Source: Ferribacterium limneticum (GTDB lineage Bacteria; Pseudomonadota; Gammaproteobacteria; Burkholderiales; Rhodocyclaceae). Taken from it: 64,000 nucleotides of DNA. Where the stretch lies: assembly GCF_020510565.1 (NCBI RefSeq), contig NZ_CP075189.1, positions 2,154,501-2,218,500 on the forward strand, written 5' to 3'. The translations under genes and the position numbers were made by a program. Below the pieces are notes generated by a model that was not told the origin of the DNA, did not search any database, and saw only the letters and a list, made by a program, of their open reading frames with translations. This document shows positions 17,809-26,905 of the stretch, piece after piece (position 1 is the first letter of the stretch; each line of letters begins with the position of its first letter).

Positions 17809-18954
17809 TTGACGAAGAGTGGGCTCCATAATCTGCACATGACTAGCGGCGACAACACTTACATCTGGCAGGCCGGTGATTGGCCGGAATGGCGCTATGA
17901 TCTGGCCGCCTTGGCTGAGCCTTTGGCTGACGTGAGTCGTGCCCAAGGCTTGTTGCTTGGCCGTTTGGCCGACGTTGGCATGGCCTTGCGCGATCAGGCG
18001 AGCCTGGCAGCGTTGACGGAGGATGTGCTCAGGACGAGCGAGATTGAGGGCGAACGACTCGACGCCGAGTCTGTTCGTTCTTCCATTGCCCGTCGTCTGG
18101 GTGTCGATATCGGTGCGCTTGCCCCGATGGATCGCCACGTTGAGGGTGTGGTCGAGTTGGTGCTGGACGCGACGGCGCGTTGTGAGAGCGCACTGACGAT
18201 GGACCGGTTGTTAGCCTGGCACGCTGCCTTGTTTCCCACTGGCTACAGCGGGCTATCGCAAATTGATGTCGGTGCCTTTCGCGACGATACCAATGGCCCC
18301 ATGCTGGTGGTGTCCGGCCCGATCGGCCGGCAGCGGGTTCATTTCGAGGCGCCGCCGGCCGGTCAATTGGCGGTGGAGGTGGCGCGTTTTATCGCGTGGG
18401 CGAATGGCAGCTCAAAAGATCATCCGATCCTGAAGGCTGGTCTTGGTCACTTGTGGTTTGTGACGCTGCATCCGTTCGACGATGGCAATGGCCGCATCGC
18501 CCGGGCGATTGGTGATTTGTTGCTGGCGCGTGCCGATGGAAGTCCGCAGCGTTTTTACAGTTTGTCGGCGCAGATCCAGCGCGAGCGCCGTGATTACTAC
18601 GCCATCCTGGAGCAGACGCAAAAGGGCTCGCTCGATGTGACGCCGTGGCTCAAGTGGTTTCTGGAAAATCTGGCAACGGCGGTTAATGCCGCACAGCACA
18701 CGCTGGATGCTGTTCTGGTCAAGACACGCTTTTGGCAACGCTGGGCGACTACACCCTTGAACGAGCGTCAGGTAAAGCTGCTCAATCGGCTGCTGGATGG
18801 CTTTGATGGCAAGCTCAACAGTAGCAAGTGGGCGGCTATTGCCAAGTGTTCCCCTGACACAGCTCTGCGCGACATCAATGATTTGCTGGCTCGCGGGGTT
18901 TTGCGCAAGTCGACGGCGGGTGGGCGTAGTACCAGTTATGAGCTGAATGAGTGA
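17809..18954 (+). CDS. Fic-domain protein (DUF4172 N-terminus), probable AMP-transferase with N-terminal inhibitory helix
   Basis: 381 aa. The Fic motif HPFDDGNGR starts at His221, with all catalytic and anion-hole residues present. An inhibitory helix motif of the S/T-x-x-x-E-G/N type, TSEIEG, is at 76-81, so this is a class II Fic protein that can self-inhibit through Glu80. The N-terminal YIWQAGDWPEWRYD matches the DUF4172 region. A C-terminal winged-helix-like segment follows (about 320-381). TTG at 17809 may be upstream of the real start; ATG at 17839 is an alternative. It sits alone between galE and rmlB, unrelated to glycan synthesis. Confidence 0.88.
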   Translation: MTKSGLHNLHMTSGDNTYIWQAGDWPEWRYDLAALAEPLADVSRAQGLLLGRLADVGMALRDQASLAALTEDVLRTSEIEGERLDAESVRSSIARRLGVDIGALAPMDRHVEGVVELVLDATARCESALTMDRLLAWHAALFPTGYSGLSQIDVGAFRDDTNGPMLVVSGPIGRQRVHFEAPPAGQLAVEVARFIAWANGSSKDHPILKAGLGHLWFVTLHPFDDGNGRIARAIGDLLLARADGSPQRFYSLSAQIQRERRDYYAILEQTQKGSLDVTPWLKWFLENLATAVNAAQHTLDAVLVKTRFWQRWATTPLNERQVKLLNRLLDGFDGKLNSSKWAAIAKCSPDTALRDINDLLARGVLRKSTAGGRSTSYELNE

Positions 18955-19046
18955 GCGATGCGCGAATTGGGCGAGATGGTGTGGGCGATCGGCAGGAGGA
19001 TCGTGAAATAATTGCCAAATGAATATTAATTTTTGATGGAGCAGCC

Positions 19047-20105
19047 ATGATTTTAGTTACCGGTGCAGCAGGTTTTATCGGCAGTAATTTCGTGTTGGAC
19101 TGGCTGGCCCAGTCCGATGAGCCGGTCATCAACCTCGATGACCTGACCTATGCGGGCAATCTTGAGAACCTCGCTTCGCTCGATGGCGATGCGCGGCATA
19201 TTTTCGTCAAGGGCAGCATCGGCGACTTTGATCTGGTTTCGAAGTTGCTGGCTGAGCACCAGCCGCGGGCGGTGGTCAATTTTGCTGCCGAATCGCACGT
19301 CGACCGCAGCATTCATGGCCCGGAAGACTTCATTCAGACCAATATCGTCGGCACTTTCCGCCTGCTCGAAGCCGTGCGGGCTTTCCACGGTCAACTGGAA
19401 AAAACGGCCAAAAATGAATTCCGGTTTCTCCATGTGTCGACCGATGAAGTCTATGGCTCGTTGGCCAAGGACGATCCGGCCTTCACCGAAAACCACCAGT
19501 ACGAGCCGAACAGCCCGTATTCGGCGAGCAAGGCAGCGAGCGACCATCTGGTCCGCGCCTACCACCATACCTACGGCCTGCCGGTGCTGACCACCAACTG
19601 CTCCAACAATTACGGTCCCTACCACTTCCCGGAAAAGCTCATTCCGCTGGTCATCCACAACGCGCTGGCCGGCAAGCCGCTGCCCATCTACGGCGACGGC
19701 CAGCAGATTCGTGACTGGCTGTATGTCAAAGACCATTGCTCGGCGATTCGCCGCGTGCTGGAAGCGGGCAGGGTGGGCGAGACCTACAACGTCGGCGGCT
19801 GGAACGAGAAGCCGAATCTCGATGTCGTGCATACGCTGTGCGCCATCCTCGACGAACTGAGCCCGCGTGCCGACGGTAAGCCTTACGTCGAGCAGATCAC
19901 CTACGTCACCGATCGCCCGGGCCATGATCGGCGCTACGCGATTGATGCGACCAAGATCGAGCGCGAACTCGGCTGGAAGCCGGCCGAAACTTTCGAAACC
20001 GGCATCAAGAAGACGGTGCAGTGGTATCTCGATAACCAGGCCTGGGTGGCCAATGTGACCAGCGGCGCTTACCAGAACTGGGTCGGCAAGCAGTACAGCG
20101 CCTGA
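19047..20105 (+). CDS. rmlB: dTDP-glucose 4,6-dehydratase
   Basis: 352 aa. [12 protein letters not shown]-binding loop at the N-terminus, STDEVYG in the middle, and Tyr158/Lys162 in YSASK. Second step of dTDP-L-rhamnose synthesis. First of four contiguous rml genes. A loop at residues about 113-127 ([13 protein letters not shown]) is encoded by a diverged copy of the dispersed repeat, in a stretch that varies among homologues. Confidence 0.96.
   Translation: MILVTGAAGFIGSNFVLDWLAQSDEPVINLDDLTYAGNLENLASLDGDARHIFVKGSIGDFDLVSKLLAEHQPRAVVNFAAESHVDRSIHGPEDFIQTNIVGTFRLLEAVRAFHGQLEKTAKNEFRFLHVSTDEVYGSLAKDDPAFTENHQYEPNSPYSASKAASDHLVRAYHHTYGLPVLTTNCSNNYGPYHFPEKLIPLVIHNALAGKPLPIYGDGQQIRDWLYVKDHCSAIRRVLEAGRVGETYNVGGWNEKPNLDVVHTLCAILDELSPRADGKPYVEQITYVTDRPGHDRRYAIDATKIERELGWKPAETFETGIKKTVQWYLDNQAWVANVTSGAYQNWVGKQYSA
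19377..19430 (-). repeat. Dispersed repeat, diverged copy 10 (inside rmlB)
   Basis: Minus-strand reading contains ATTCATTTTTGGCCG, a T run, then CCAGTTGACCGTGGAAAG, close to the family consensus over about 40 bp. Entirely within rmlB, antisense to the gene. Confidence 0.6.
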
Positions 20106-20107
20106 TC

Positions 20108-20995
20108 ATGAAAATTCTTCTGACAGGCAAGAACGGCCAGGTCGGCTTTGAACTGCAGCGGGCTTTGGCGCCGCTCGGCGAGGTGGTTGCCGTTGATCAC
20201 CAGGAGTGCGACTTGGCCGATCCTGACGCCATTCGCCGGCTGGTCGCCGAGGTCAAGCCGCAGGTGATCATCAATCCGGCGGCTTACACGGCCGTGGACA
20301 AGGCGGAATCCGAGCCGGCGCTGGCCCGGGCCATCAACGGCACGGCGCCCGGCGTCTTCGGTGAGGAGGCGGCGCGTCTTGGCGCGCTGGTCATCCATTA
20401 CTCGACGGACTATGTCTTCGACGGCAGCAAGCCCGGCGCTTACCTGGAAACCGATGCGCCCAACCCGCAAAGCGTTTATGGCCAGACCAAGCTGGCTGGG
20501 GAGCAGGCTTTGCAGGCGAGCGGGGCGGATTGCCTGATCTTTCGCACGAGCTGGGTGTTTGGCGCGCACGGCGCCAATTTTGCCAAGACCATGCTGCGTC
20601 TGGCAGCCGAGCGCGATGGCTTGAAGATCGTCGCCGACCAGTTCGGCGCGCCGACGTCGGCCGCGCTGCTGGCTGACGTGACGGCGCAGGTGCTCGGGCG
20701 CTACCAGCGTGAGGGCAGGGTGGGCTTCCCGTTCGGGCTTTATCACCTGGTTGCTGGGGGCTGCACGACGTGGCACGAATACGCCCAGACGGTGGTGCGC
20801 GCTGCGCAGGCCGCCGGCAAGCCGCTCAAGCTGACGGCCGACGAGATTCTGCCGATCACCACCGCCGATTACCCGCTGCCGGCGCCCCGGCCAAGCAATT
20901 CCCGACTCGACACGAGCCGCCTGCGCCAGACCTTCGGGCTGGAACTGCCTGATTGGCACAGCGGGCTGGACCATGTACTGCAACAGATTTTTTGA
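20108..20995 (+). CDS. rmlD: dTDP-4-dehydrorhamnose reductase
   Basis: 295 aa reductase. GKNGQVGFELQRAL NADP loop, STDYVFDG, and YGQTKLAGE with the catalytic Tyr/Lys. Final step of dTDP-L-rhamnose synthesis. Starts 2 bp after rmlB. Confidence 0.96.
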   Translation: MKILLTGKNGQVGFELQRALAPLGEVVAVDHQECDLADPDAIRRLVAEVKPQVIINPAAYTAVDKAESEPALARAINGTAPGVFGEEAARLGALVIHYSTDYVFDGSKPGAYLETDAPNPQSVYGQTKLAGEQALQASGADCLIFRTSWVFGAHGANFAKTMLRLAAERDGLKIVADQFGAPTSAALLADVTAQVLGRYQREGRVGFPFGLYHLVAGGCTTWHEYAQTVVRAAQAAGKPLKLTADEILPITTADYPLPAPRPSNSRLDTSRLRQTFGLELPDWHSGLDHVLQQIF

Positions 20996-21009
20996 TTTGA
21001 GGACTCATC

Positions 21010-21888
21010 ATGCGTAAAGGCATCATCCTGGCCGGCGGTTCCGGCACCCGTCTCTACCCGGTCACCTTGGTCGTTTCCAAGCAGTTGCTGCCGATCCACG
21101 ACAAGCCGATGATCTACTATCCGCTGACGACGCTGATGCTGGCGGGGATTCGCGACATCCTGATCATCTCGACGCCGCAGGACACGCCGCGCTTTCAGCA
21201 GTTGCTGGGCGACGGCAGCCAGTGGGGCCTCAATCTGCAATACGCCATCCAGCCCAGCCCGGACGGCCTGGCCCAGGCTTTCATCATCGGTCGCGACTTT
21301 GTCGGCAATGGCGACAGCGCGCTGGTCCTCGGTGACAACATTTTTTACGGCCACGAGTTTGCCAACGACCTCGGTGAGGCCGGTGCCCAGACCAGCGGCG
21401 CTACGGTTTTTGCCTACCACGTGCATGATCCCGAGCGTTACGGCGTGGTCGAATTCGACAAAGCCGGGCAGGCGATCAGCCTCGAAGAAAAGCCGACGGT
21501 GCCGAAGTCCAATTACGCGGTGACTGGCCTTTATTTCTACGACAACCAGGTGCTCGACATCTCTCGTGACCTCAAGCCGTCGCCGCGTGGCGAGCTGGAA
21601 ATCACCGACGTCAATCGCGTCTATCTCGAGCGCCAGCAGTTGAACGTCCAGGTCATGGGCCGCGGCCATGCCTGGCTCGACACCGGCACCCATGAAAGCC
21701 TGCTCGACGCCAGCCAGTTCATCGCCACCATCGAAAAGCGCCAGGGCCTCAAAGTGGCGTGTCCGGAAGAAATCGCCTACCGCAAGGGTTGGGTCGATGC
21801 CGGCCAGCTCGAAAAGCTCGCCCAGCCGATGATCAAGAACCTTTACGGCCAGTACCTGATGGGCTTGCTCAAGGAACGGGTGTTCTGA
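21010..21888 (+). CDS. rmlA: Glucose-1-phosphate thymidylyltransferase
   Basis: 292 aa. The nucleotidyltransferase signature [17 protein letters not shown] is at the N-terminus, followed by LGDNIFYGH and [20 protein letters not shown]. Makes dTDP-glucose from dTTP and glucose-1-phosphate, first step of the rhamnose pathway. Its TGA overlaps the rmlC ATG by one base. Confidence 0.96.
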   Translation: MRKGIILAGGSGTRLYPVTLVVSKQLLPIHDKPMIYYPLTTLMLAGIRDILIISTPQDTPRFQQLLGDGSQWGLNLQYAIQPSPDGLAQAFIIGRDFVGNGDSALVLGDNIFYGHEFANDLGEAGAQTSGATVFAYHVHDPERYGVVEFDKAGQAISLEEKPTVPKSNYAVTGLYFYDNQVLDISRDLKPSPRGELEITDVNRVYLERQQLNVQVMGRGHAWLDTGTHESLLDASQFIATIEKRQGLKVACPEEIAYRKGWVDAGQLEKLAQPMIKNLYGQYLMGLLKERVF

Positions 21889-22430
21889 TGCGAGCGATAG
21901 CGACGGCCATTCCCGATGTGATCGCCCTTTATCCCAAGGTTTTTGGCGACGACCGCGGCTTTTTCTATGAGAGTTACAACCAGAAGGTCTTTCAGGAGGC
22001 CACCGGGCTGGATGTGACCTTCGTTCAGGACAACCACTCCAAATCCGCCCGCAACGTGCTGCGCGGCCTGCACTATCAAGTGCAACATCCGCAGGGCAAG
22101 CTGGTGCGCGTGGTGCAGGGCGAGGTCTTCGATGTCGCGGTCGACATCCGCAAAGGGTCGAAAACCTACGGCCAGTGGGTTGGTGAATTGCTGTCGGCGG
22201 ATAACAAGCGCCAACTGTGGATTCCGCCCGGCCTGGCCCACGGTTTTGTCGTGCTCTCTGAAACGGCCGAGTTTCTCTACAAGACCACCGATTACTACGC
22301 CCCGGCGCATGAGCGCTGCATCGCGTGGAACGACCCCGATCTGGCGATTGACTGGCAGCTTGAAGGCGAACCCCTGCTGTCGGCCAAGGATGCGGCGGGG
22401 CAACGGTTCAAGGATGCGGTTGGGGAGTGA
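21888..22430 (+). CDS. rmlC: dTDP-4-dehydrorhamnose 3,5-epimerase
   Basis: 180 aa cupin-type epimerase; the family His62 is in LRGLHYQ, and GDDRGFFYESYN and PPGLAHGFVVLSE are conserved. The frame is open upstream inside rmlA, but homologues and the 1-nt overlap with the rmlA stop place the start at the ATG at 21888. Completes rmlB-D-A-C. Confidence 0.96.
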   Translation: MRAIATAIPDVIALYPKVFGDDRGFFYESYNQKVFQEATGLDVTFVQDNHSKSARNVLRGLHYQVQHPQGKLVRVVQGEVFDVAVDIRKGSKTYGQWVGELLSADNKRQLWIPPGLAHGFVVLSETAEFLYKTTDYYAPAHERCIAWNDPDLAIDWQLEGEPLLSAKDAAGQRFKDAVGE

Positions 22431-22477
22431 TTGGGTGGTTCTTCCGTAATACGTCCGGAAACGGATAATTTTTCGAT

Positions 22478-22496
22478 GGTATATACTCGGTATATC
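22478..22496 (+). promoter_or_regulatory. Possible vapBC operator: repeated GGTATAT elements
   Basis: GGTATATA (22478-22485) and GGTATATC (22489-22496) start 11 bp apart, one helical turn, about 23 bp before vapB. Type II antitoxins of this family usually bind such AT-rich repeats at their own promoter; this site is inferred by position. Confidence 0.4.
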
Positions 22497-22518
22497 AATC
22501 GTTGTTGGAGGTGCTCAA

Positions 22519-22758
22519 ATGCAAACTGCAAAATTATTCCAGAATGGCCGTAGCCAAGCTGTTCGGTTGCCAAAGGCATTTCGTTTTGAAGGGGTGAGCG
22601 AGGTTCGCATCGAGCGCGATGGTGATCGGGTCGTACTCAGTCCGGCATCGCGGCCTTCCATTGAGGGGTTGATTGCGGCGCTGGATGAGTTTGATCGCGA
22701 GAATCCGATGCCGGAGCGCGAGCAGGTTGCCGCGCCCGATCAGCGCGAATCCTGGTAA
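22519..22758 (+). CDS. vapB: Antitoxin, VapB/AbrB-type
   Basis: 79 aa with the SpoVT/AbrB swapped-hairpin DNA-binding start AKLFQNGRSQAVRLPKAFRF and an acidic C-terminal tail that would wrap the toxin. Immediately upstream of the PIN toxin (11 bp). Expected to repress its own promoter. Confidence 0.92.
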   Translation: MQTAKLFQNGRSQAVRLPKAFRFEGVSEVRIERDGDRVVLSPASRPSIEGLIAALDEFDRENPMPEREQVAAPDQRESW

Positions 22759-22769
22759 CGGAGTTTCAG

Positions 22770-23171
22770 ATGCGTTTCATGCTTGATACCAACATTTGCA
22801 TTTACGCGATCAAGAACCGGCCGGCTGAGGTGCTGCAGGCGTTGCGGGCGCATGAGGCGGCCGGTATCGGTGTGTCAAGTATTACCGTGGCCGAGTTGTT
22901 TTTCGGTGTCGAAAAAAGTGGCTCGGGAAAAAATCGTCTGGCCTTGCAACATTTTCTGGAACCGCTGGAGATCGCAGATTTCGATGTGGCTGCGGCGCAG
23001 GTATATGGCGCGGTAAGGCAGCAACTGGAGCTTGCCGGAACACCGATTGGCCCGCTGGATACGCAAATTGCAGCGCATGCCCTGTCGCTCGGGGTGACTC
23101 TGGTGAGCAATAACCTTCGGGAGTTTTCCCGGGTCAAGGCGTTGCAGGTTGAGAATTGGGTTGGCGTTTGA
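22770..23171 (+). CDS. vapC: Toxin ribonuclease, VapC/PIN domain
   Basis: 133 aa PIN-domain RNase. The acidic metal-binding residues are visible: Asp6 in FMLDTN, Glu42 in VAELFFG and Asp97 in GPLDTQIAAHA, followed by SNNLREFSRV. VapC toxins cleave tRNA or rRNA; the target here is unknown. The pair lies between rmlC and manC and probably arrived as a module. Confidence 0.93.
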   Translation: MRFMLDTNICIYAIKNRPAEVLQALRAHEAAGIGVSSITVAELFFGVEKSGSGKNRLALQHFLEPLEIADFDVAAAQVYGAVRQQLELAGTPIGPLDTQIAAHALSLGVTLVSNNLREFSRVKALQVENWVGV

Positions 23172-23198
23172 ATATCCTTTTGCCCAACATAAGTTTAA

Positions 23199-23246
23199 TG
23201 GTTTGATTTTTAGCCAAATTTTCCGGTTGACCGTAGCAATCAACGT
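23199..23246 (+). repeat. Dispersed repeat, copy 4 (upstream of manC)
   Basis: TTTTTAGCCAAATTTTCCGG followed by TTGACCGTAGCAATC. Flanking TTGATT (23203-23208) and AATCAA (23238-23243) are inverted repeats. Intergenic, 25 bp before the manC start. Confidence 0.85.
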
Positions 23247-23267
23247 TTTTTATAGGTGTGGATTTTC

Positions 23268-24707
23268 ATGACCCAGATTCTCCCCGTCGTACTCTCCGGT
23301 GGTTCCGGCACGCGTCTGTGGCCGCTGTCCCGCGAGAAATACCCTAAGCAGTTGTTGCCGCTGGTCGGCGAACAATCGATGTTGCAAGCCACGGTAGCCC
23401 GTCTCGGTGGCCTGACCGACATGGCCGGGCCATTGCTCGTCTGCAACGAAGAGCATCGCTTCGTCGTCGCCGAACAAGTCCGCACCCTCGGTCTGCATGG
23501 TTCCGTCCTGCTTGAACCCTTCGGCCGCAACACTGCCCCGGCCCTCGCCCTGGCTGCCCTGTGGGCGGTGCGCGACGGCGAAGACCCGGTCCTCGTCGTC
23601 ATGCCCGCCGACCACGACATCGCCGACGGTGCCGCCTTCCGTGACGCCGTCAGCCGCGCCGTTACGCTCGCCGCCACCGGCGTCACCGTCACCTTCGGCA
23701 TCACCCCCGACTGCCCGGAAACCGGCTACGGCTACATCCAGCGCGGGCGGGCCCTGGCCGACGGCTCCGGCGGCTTCGCGCTAGCCCGCTTCGTCGAAAA
23801 ACCCGACCGCCCGACTGCCGAAAGCTATCTCGATTCCGGCGACTACCTTTGGAACAGCGGTATCTTCGTCATGAAGGCCTCCGTCTGGATCACCGCCCTC
23901 GGCCTCTGTCGTCCGGACATCCTCGCCGCCTGCCAAAAGGCGCTCGCTGGTGGCAAGACCGACGGCGACTTCGTCCGCGTTGATGTTGAAGCCTTCAAAG
24001 CCTGCCCCTCCGACTCCATCGACTACGCCGTCATGGAACGCCTCACCACCGGCGGCGCCGGCCTGCCCAAAGCCGCCGTCATCCCGCTCACCGCCGGCTG
24101 GTCGGACGTCGGCGCCTGGGATGCCCTGTGGAAAGTCCTGCCCAAATGTGGTGAAGGCAACGCCACCCGCGGTGACGTCATGCTCGAAAACTGCCGCGAC
24201 ACCCTCGTCGTCTCGGAAGGTCGCCTCGTCGCCTGCATCGGCGTCAGCAACCTCGTCGTAGTTGAAACCGACGACGCTGTCCTCGTCGTCCATCACGACG
24301 CCACGCAAGACGTCAAAAAGATCGTCGACCGCCTCAAAGCCGACAAACGCAGCATCGCCCAATGGCACCGCAAGGTCTATCGCCCCTGGGGCTGGTACGA
24401 CGGCGTCGATGCCGGCGAACGCTTCCAGGTCAAACGCATCGGCGTCAAACCGGGCGGCACCCTGTCACTGCAAATGCACCACCACCGCGCCGAACACTGG
24501 ATCGTCGTCAGCGGCACGGCCCGTGTGACCAAGGGCGAAGAAACCTTCCTCGTCTCCGAGAACCAGTCAACCTACATCCCGCTCGGCGTCACCCACCGCC
24601 TGGAAAACCCCGGCATCGTGCCGCTCGAAATGATCGAGGTGCAGTCCGGAAGCTACCTGGGCGAGGACGATATCGTGCGCTTTGAGGATACTTACGGGCG
24701 CAGTTGA
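23268..24707 (+). CDS. manC: Mannose-1-phosphate guanylyltransferase/mannose-6-phosphate isomerase (bifunctional)
   Basis: 479 aa type II PMI/GMP protein. The N-terminal GGSGTRLWPLSREKYPKQ is the GDP-mannose pyrophosphorylase signature; the C-terminal cupin, with PWGWYD and QMHHHRAEHWIVVSG, carries the isomerase metal site. Supplies GDP-mannose for the EPS. A GTG at 23256 is in frame, but the ATG at 23268 matches the usual N-terminus better. The third positions are extremely C-rich compared with the vapBC genes upstream. Confidence 0.94.
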   Translation: MTQILPVVLSGGSGTRLWPLSREKYPKQLLPLVGEQSMLQATVARLGGLTDMAGPLLVCNEEHRFVVAEQVRTLGLHGSVLLEPFGRNTAPALALAALWAVRDGEDPVLVVMPADHDIADGAAFRDAVSRAVTLAATGVTVTFGITPDCPETGYGYIQRGRALADGSGGFALARFVEKPDRPTAESYLDSGDYLWNSGIFVMKASVWITALGLCRPDILAACQKALAGGKTDGDFVRVDVEAFKACPSDSIDYAVMERLTTGGAGLPKAAVIPLTAGWSDVGAWDALWKVLPKCGEGNATRGDVMLENCRDTLVVSEGRLVACIGVSNLVVVETDDAVLVVHHDATQDVKKIVDRLKADKRSIAQWHRKVYRPWGWYDGVDAGERFQVKRIGVKPGGTLSLQMHHHRAEHWIVVSGTARVTKGEETFLVSENQSTYIPLGVTHRLENPGIVPLEMIEVQSGSYLGEDDIVRFEDTYGRS

Positions 24708-24716
24708 GGGGCGTTC

Positions 24717-24735
24717 TTCAGACTTGTAGTCTGAA
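24717..24735 (+). promoter_or_regulatory. Perfect inverted repeat upstream of the PEP-CTERM gene
   Basis: TTCAGACT (24717-24724), TGT, AGTCTGAA (24728-24735). It has no T run, so it reads more as an operator than a terminator. It lies 9 bp after manC and about 75 bp before the next start codon. Confidence 0.4.
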
Positions 24736-24810
24736 TGGACTATTGTCATAAAAGCTGCCTCAATTCACTATTCTTCCTGAATAATTATTGATTTTCAGAA
24801 AGCGTATCCC

Positions 24811-25347
24811 ATGAAAAAAATCGTTACCGGTATGGCTCTTGCCATCGCTGCTGTTTCCGCCTTTGCTGCACCTGCGCCGTCCGCTTCGTTGACGACCTCT
24901 GGTGCAACGTTTGCCGAATTTACCGGCAGTACCGTTGGCAGCAACGACATCAATACCAATAACACACTGTTCTGGATGTACGAAGGCAGCAACCTTGGCT
25001 ACAACAGTTACTTGCTGATGTTCGATCCGCTGTCTAGTGGTTCGATGGCTGGTTCCGTGACCTTCTCCGGCAATATCGCCTACGTCGCTTCGACGACTGT
25101 TGCGTTGGTCGGCACCGACTTCCTGTTCAGTAATCCGGGTGTGACGTACGACTGGAAGACCAACTCCGGTCTTGAGTCGAGCGATGCGCTCAGCGTTTCT
25201 GGCAATACGCTGACCCTGAGCTGGCGCGGTGCCAGCCCCGGCGACAATATCCGCGTGCTGACTGCCGTGCCGGAACCGGAAAGCTACGCGATGTTCCTGG
25301 CTGGTCTGGGCATCATCGGTGCCATGGTTCGCCGCAAGAACATCTGA
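24811..25347 (+). CDS. PEP-CTERM sorting-domain protein (exosortase cargo)
   Basis: 178 aa exported protein. Signal peptide MKKIVTGMALAIAAVSAFAA; low-complexity Ser/Thr/Asn/Gly-rich middle; and a C-terminal PEP-CTERM tripartite signal from about residue 153: VPEPESYAMFLAGLGIIGA followed by the basic end MVRRKNI. Likely substrate of XrtB. The mature region has no domain I recognise. Own transcript: palindrome upstream and terminator right after. Confidence 0.93.
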   Translation: MKKIVTGMALAIAAVSAFAAPAPSASLTTSGATFAEFTGSTVGSNDINTNNTLFWMYEGSNLGYNSYLLMFDPLSSGSMAGSVTFSGNIAYVASTTVALVGTDFLFSNPGVTYDWKTNSGLESSDALSVSGNTLTLSWRGASPGDNIRVLTAVPEPESYAMFLAGLGIIGAMVRRKNI

Positions 25348-25370
25348 GCGTAACGTTCAGCTTGCAGAAT

Positions 25371-25396
25371 GCCGCCTTCGGGCGGCTTTTTTTCGT
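25371..25396 (+). terminator. Intrinsic terminator after the PEP-CTERM gene
   Basis: GCCGCC TTCG GGCGGC hairpin followed by a run of seven Ts. Confidence 0.88.
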
Positions 25397-25413
25397 CCAT
25401 AGGGAGTAATGAC

Positions 25414-26517
25414 GTGGCAAAGGGAATGATTCTGGCTGCCGGCCAGGGAACGCGGGTTCGTCCATTGACCAAGGATTGGCCGAAGCCGATGGTACCGATT
25501 TTGGGCAAGCCGGTAATGGCGTACCTGATCGAGCATCTGGTGCGTTATGGCATCACCGATATCATGGTCAACGTGGCGTATCACCACAAAAAGATCGAAG
25601 AGTATTTCGGCGACGGCCGGCGCTGGGGCGCCAATATCGGCTATTCCTACGAGGGCGTCTGCGATCACGGCGATATTCTCCCCCGGCCCAAGGGCTCGGC
25701 TGGTGGCATGAAGGCGATTCAGGATTTCAGCGGTTTTTTTGACGAAACGACCTTGGTGATCTGTGGCGATGCCATCGTCGATCTCGATATCGGCGCGGCG
25801 TTGTTCGAGCACAAGAGCAAGGGCGCCCTGGCCAGCGTGGTGACGCTGGAAGTGCCTAACGATCAGGTGCAGAACTACGGCATCGTGGTGGCTGATGACG
25901 AGGGGAAGATCGAATCCTTTCAGGAAAAGCCGAAGCCGGCTGAGGCTAAATCCAACCTGGCGAGTACCGGCATCTACATTTTCGAGCCGCAGGTGCTGGA
26001 TCTCGTGCCGTCGGGCGTCGAGTTCGACATCGGCAGCCAGTTGTTCCCGCTCATGGCGGAAAAGGGTTTCCCGTTCTACGCCCAGAGCCGGTTTTTTAAC
26101 TGGATCGACATCGGTCGCGTAACCGACTACTGGTCGGTGCTGCAGCGCGTGCTGCGTGGCGAGGTGGCCGAGATGGATATGCCGGGCAAGGAGATCATGC
26201 CGGGTGTCTGGGTTGGCCCGAATGTCTCGATCAATTGGGATAGTTCGAAGATTGTCGGGCCGGTTTATATCGGTTCAAGTGTCAGGATCGAGCCTGGCTG
26301 CTCGGTTATCGGCCCGGCCTGGATCGGCCATGGCAGCCATCTGCGCCAAGGTGCCAAGGTGATTCGCAGCGTGCTGTTCGAGTACACACGTATCGGCGAG
26401 GGCATGGAGTTCTCCGAGATGATCGTTTCGCCCCGCTATTGCGTAGACCGCGCCGGTGACACAACCTATGTCGGCGATGACCGCTGCAAATTGCGCTGGG
26501 GCGATTCGCGGGGGTGA
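25414..26517 (+). CDS. Sugar nucleotidyltransferase with left-handed beta-helix tail
   Basis: 367 aa. Nucleotidyltransferase signature MILAAGQGTRVRPLT at the start, ICGDAIVDLD in the middle, then EKPKPAEAKSNLASTGIYIF, and a C-terminal hexapeptide-like region (VGPVYIGSSVRIEPGCSVIG). Resembles GDP-mannose/glucose-1-phosphate pyrophosphorylases, so it activates a hexose phosphate for the EPS; the base specificity is uncertain. GTG start at 25414 has AGGGAG at 25401-25406; further upstream the frame runs into the terminator. Confidence 0.88.
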   Translation: MAKGMILAAGQGTRVRPLTKDWPKPMVPILGKPVMAYLIEHLVRYGITDIMVNVAYHHKKIEEYFGDGRRWGANIGYSYEGVCDHGDILPRPKGSAGGMKAIQDFSGFFDETTLVICGDAIVDLDIGAALFEHKSKGALASVVTLEVPNDQVQNYGIVVADDEGKIESFQEKPKPAEAKSNLASTGIYIFEPQVLDLVPSGVEFDIGSQLFPLMAEKGFPFYAQSRFFNWIDIGRVTDYWSVLQRVLRGEVAEMDMPGKEIMPGVWVGPNVSINWDSSKIVGPVYIGSSVRIEPGCSVIGPAWIGHGSHLRQGAKVIRSVLFEYTRIGEGMEFSEMIVSPRYCVDRAGDTTYVGDDRCKLRWGDSRG

Positions 26518-26530
26518 TCTCGGGGATGAT

Positions 26531-26890
26531 ATGAATGTACAGCGCACGACGACGAAACAGGCTTTGGTGCGCAGCCGTTTCTGGCTGGCTGTGGGGTTGC
26601 TGGGCGTGTCTGCGCTGTTCGTTCTGGGGGCACAACCTTTCGCGGTAGGGATTATCCCTTCGCCATTCGACAAGCTGGCGCATGCGCTGGTGTTCGGTGC
26701 TTTGTTTCTGGTGCTGGATAGTGCGCTGGCATTGCCGCTCTGGTTGGTTTTGATGATTCCTTTGCTGATTTCAGCCGCCGATGAATTTCATCAGCTTTTC
26801 TTGCCGGGCCGCCAGCCGGGTCTGGCTGATTGGTGGGCAGGCTTGTGCGGGGTTGTGCTGGCCGCCTGCTGGCGTCATTTCCGCCGCTGA
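26531..26890 (+). CDS. VanZ-like membrane protein
   Basis: 119 aa with three to four hydrophobic helices and the VanZ-family pattern DKLAHALVFGALF and ADEFHQLFLPGRQPGLADWWA. VanZ-like proteins are often found in XrtB/EPS loci; their role is not known. The chosen ATG is 13 bp after the upstream stop; a longer reading from 26456 would overlap that gene. Confidence 0.82.
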   Translation: MNVQRTTTKQALVRSRFWLAVGLLGVSALFVLGAQPFAVGIIPSPFDKLAHALVFGALFLVLDSALALPLWLVLMIPLLISAADEFHQLFLPGRQPGLADWWAGLCGVVLAACWRHFRR

Positions 26891-26905
26891 CCGAGCGAGT
26901 TTGGC

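Noticed and set aside
24736..24810. Sigma-54 promoter (GG-N10-GC type) upstream of the PEP-CTERM gene, expected for PrsR control
   Set aside because: No convincing match was found.
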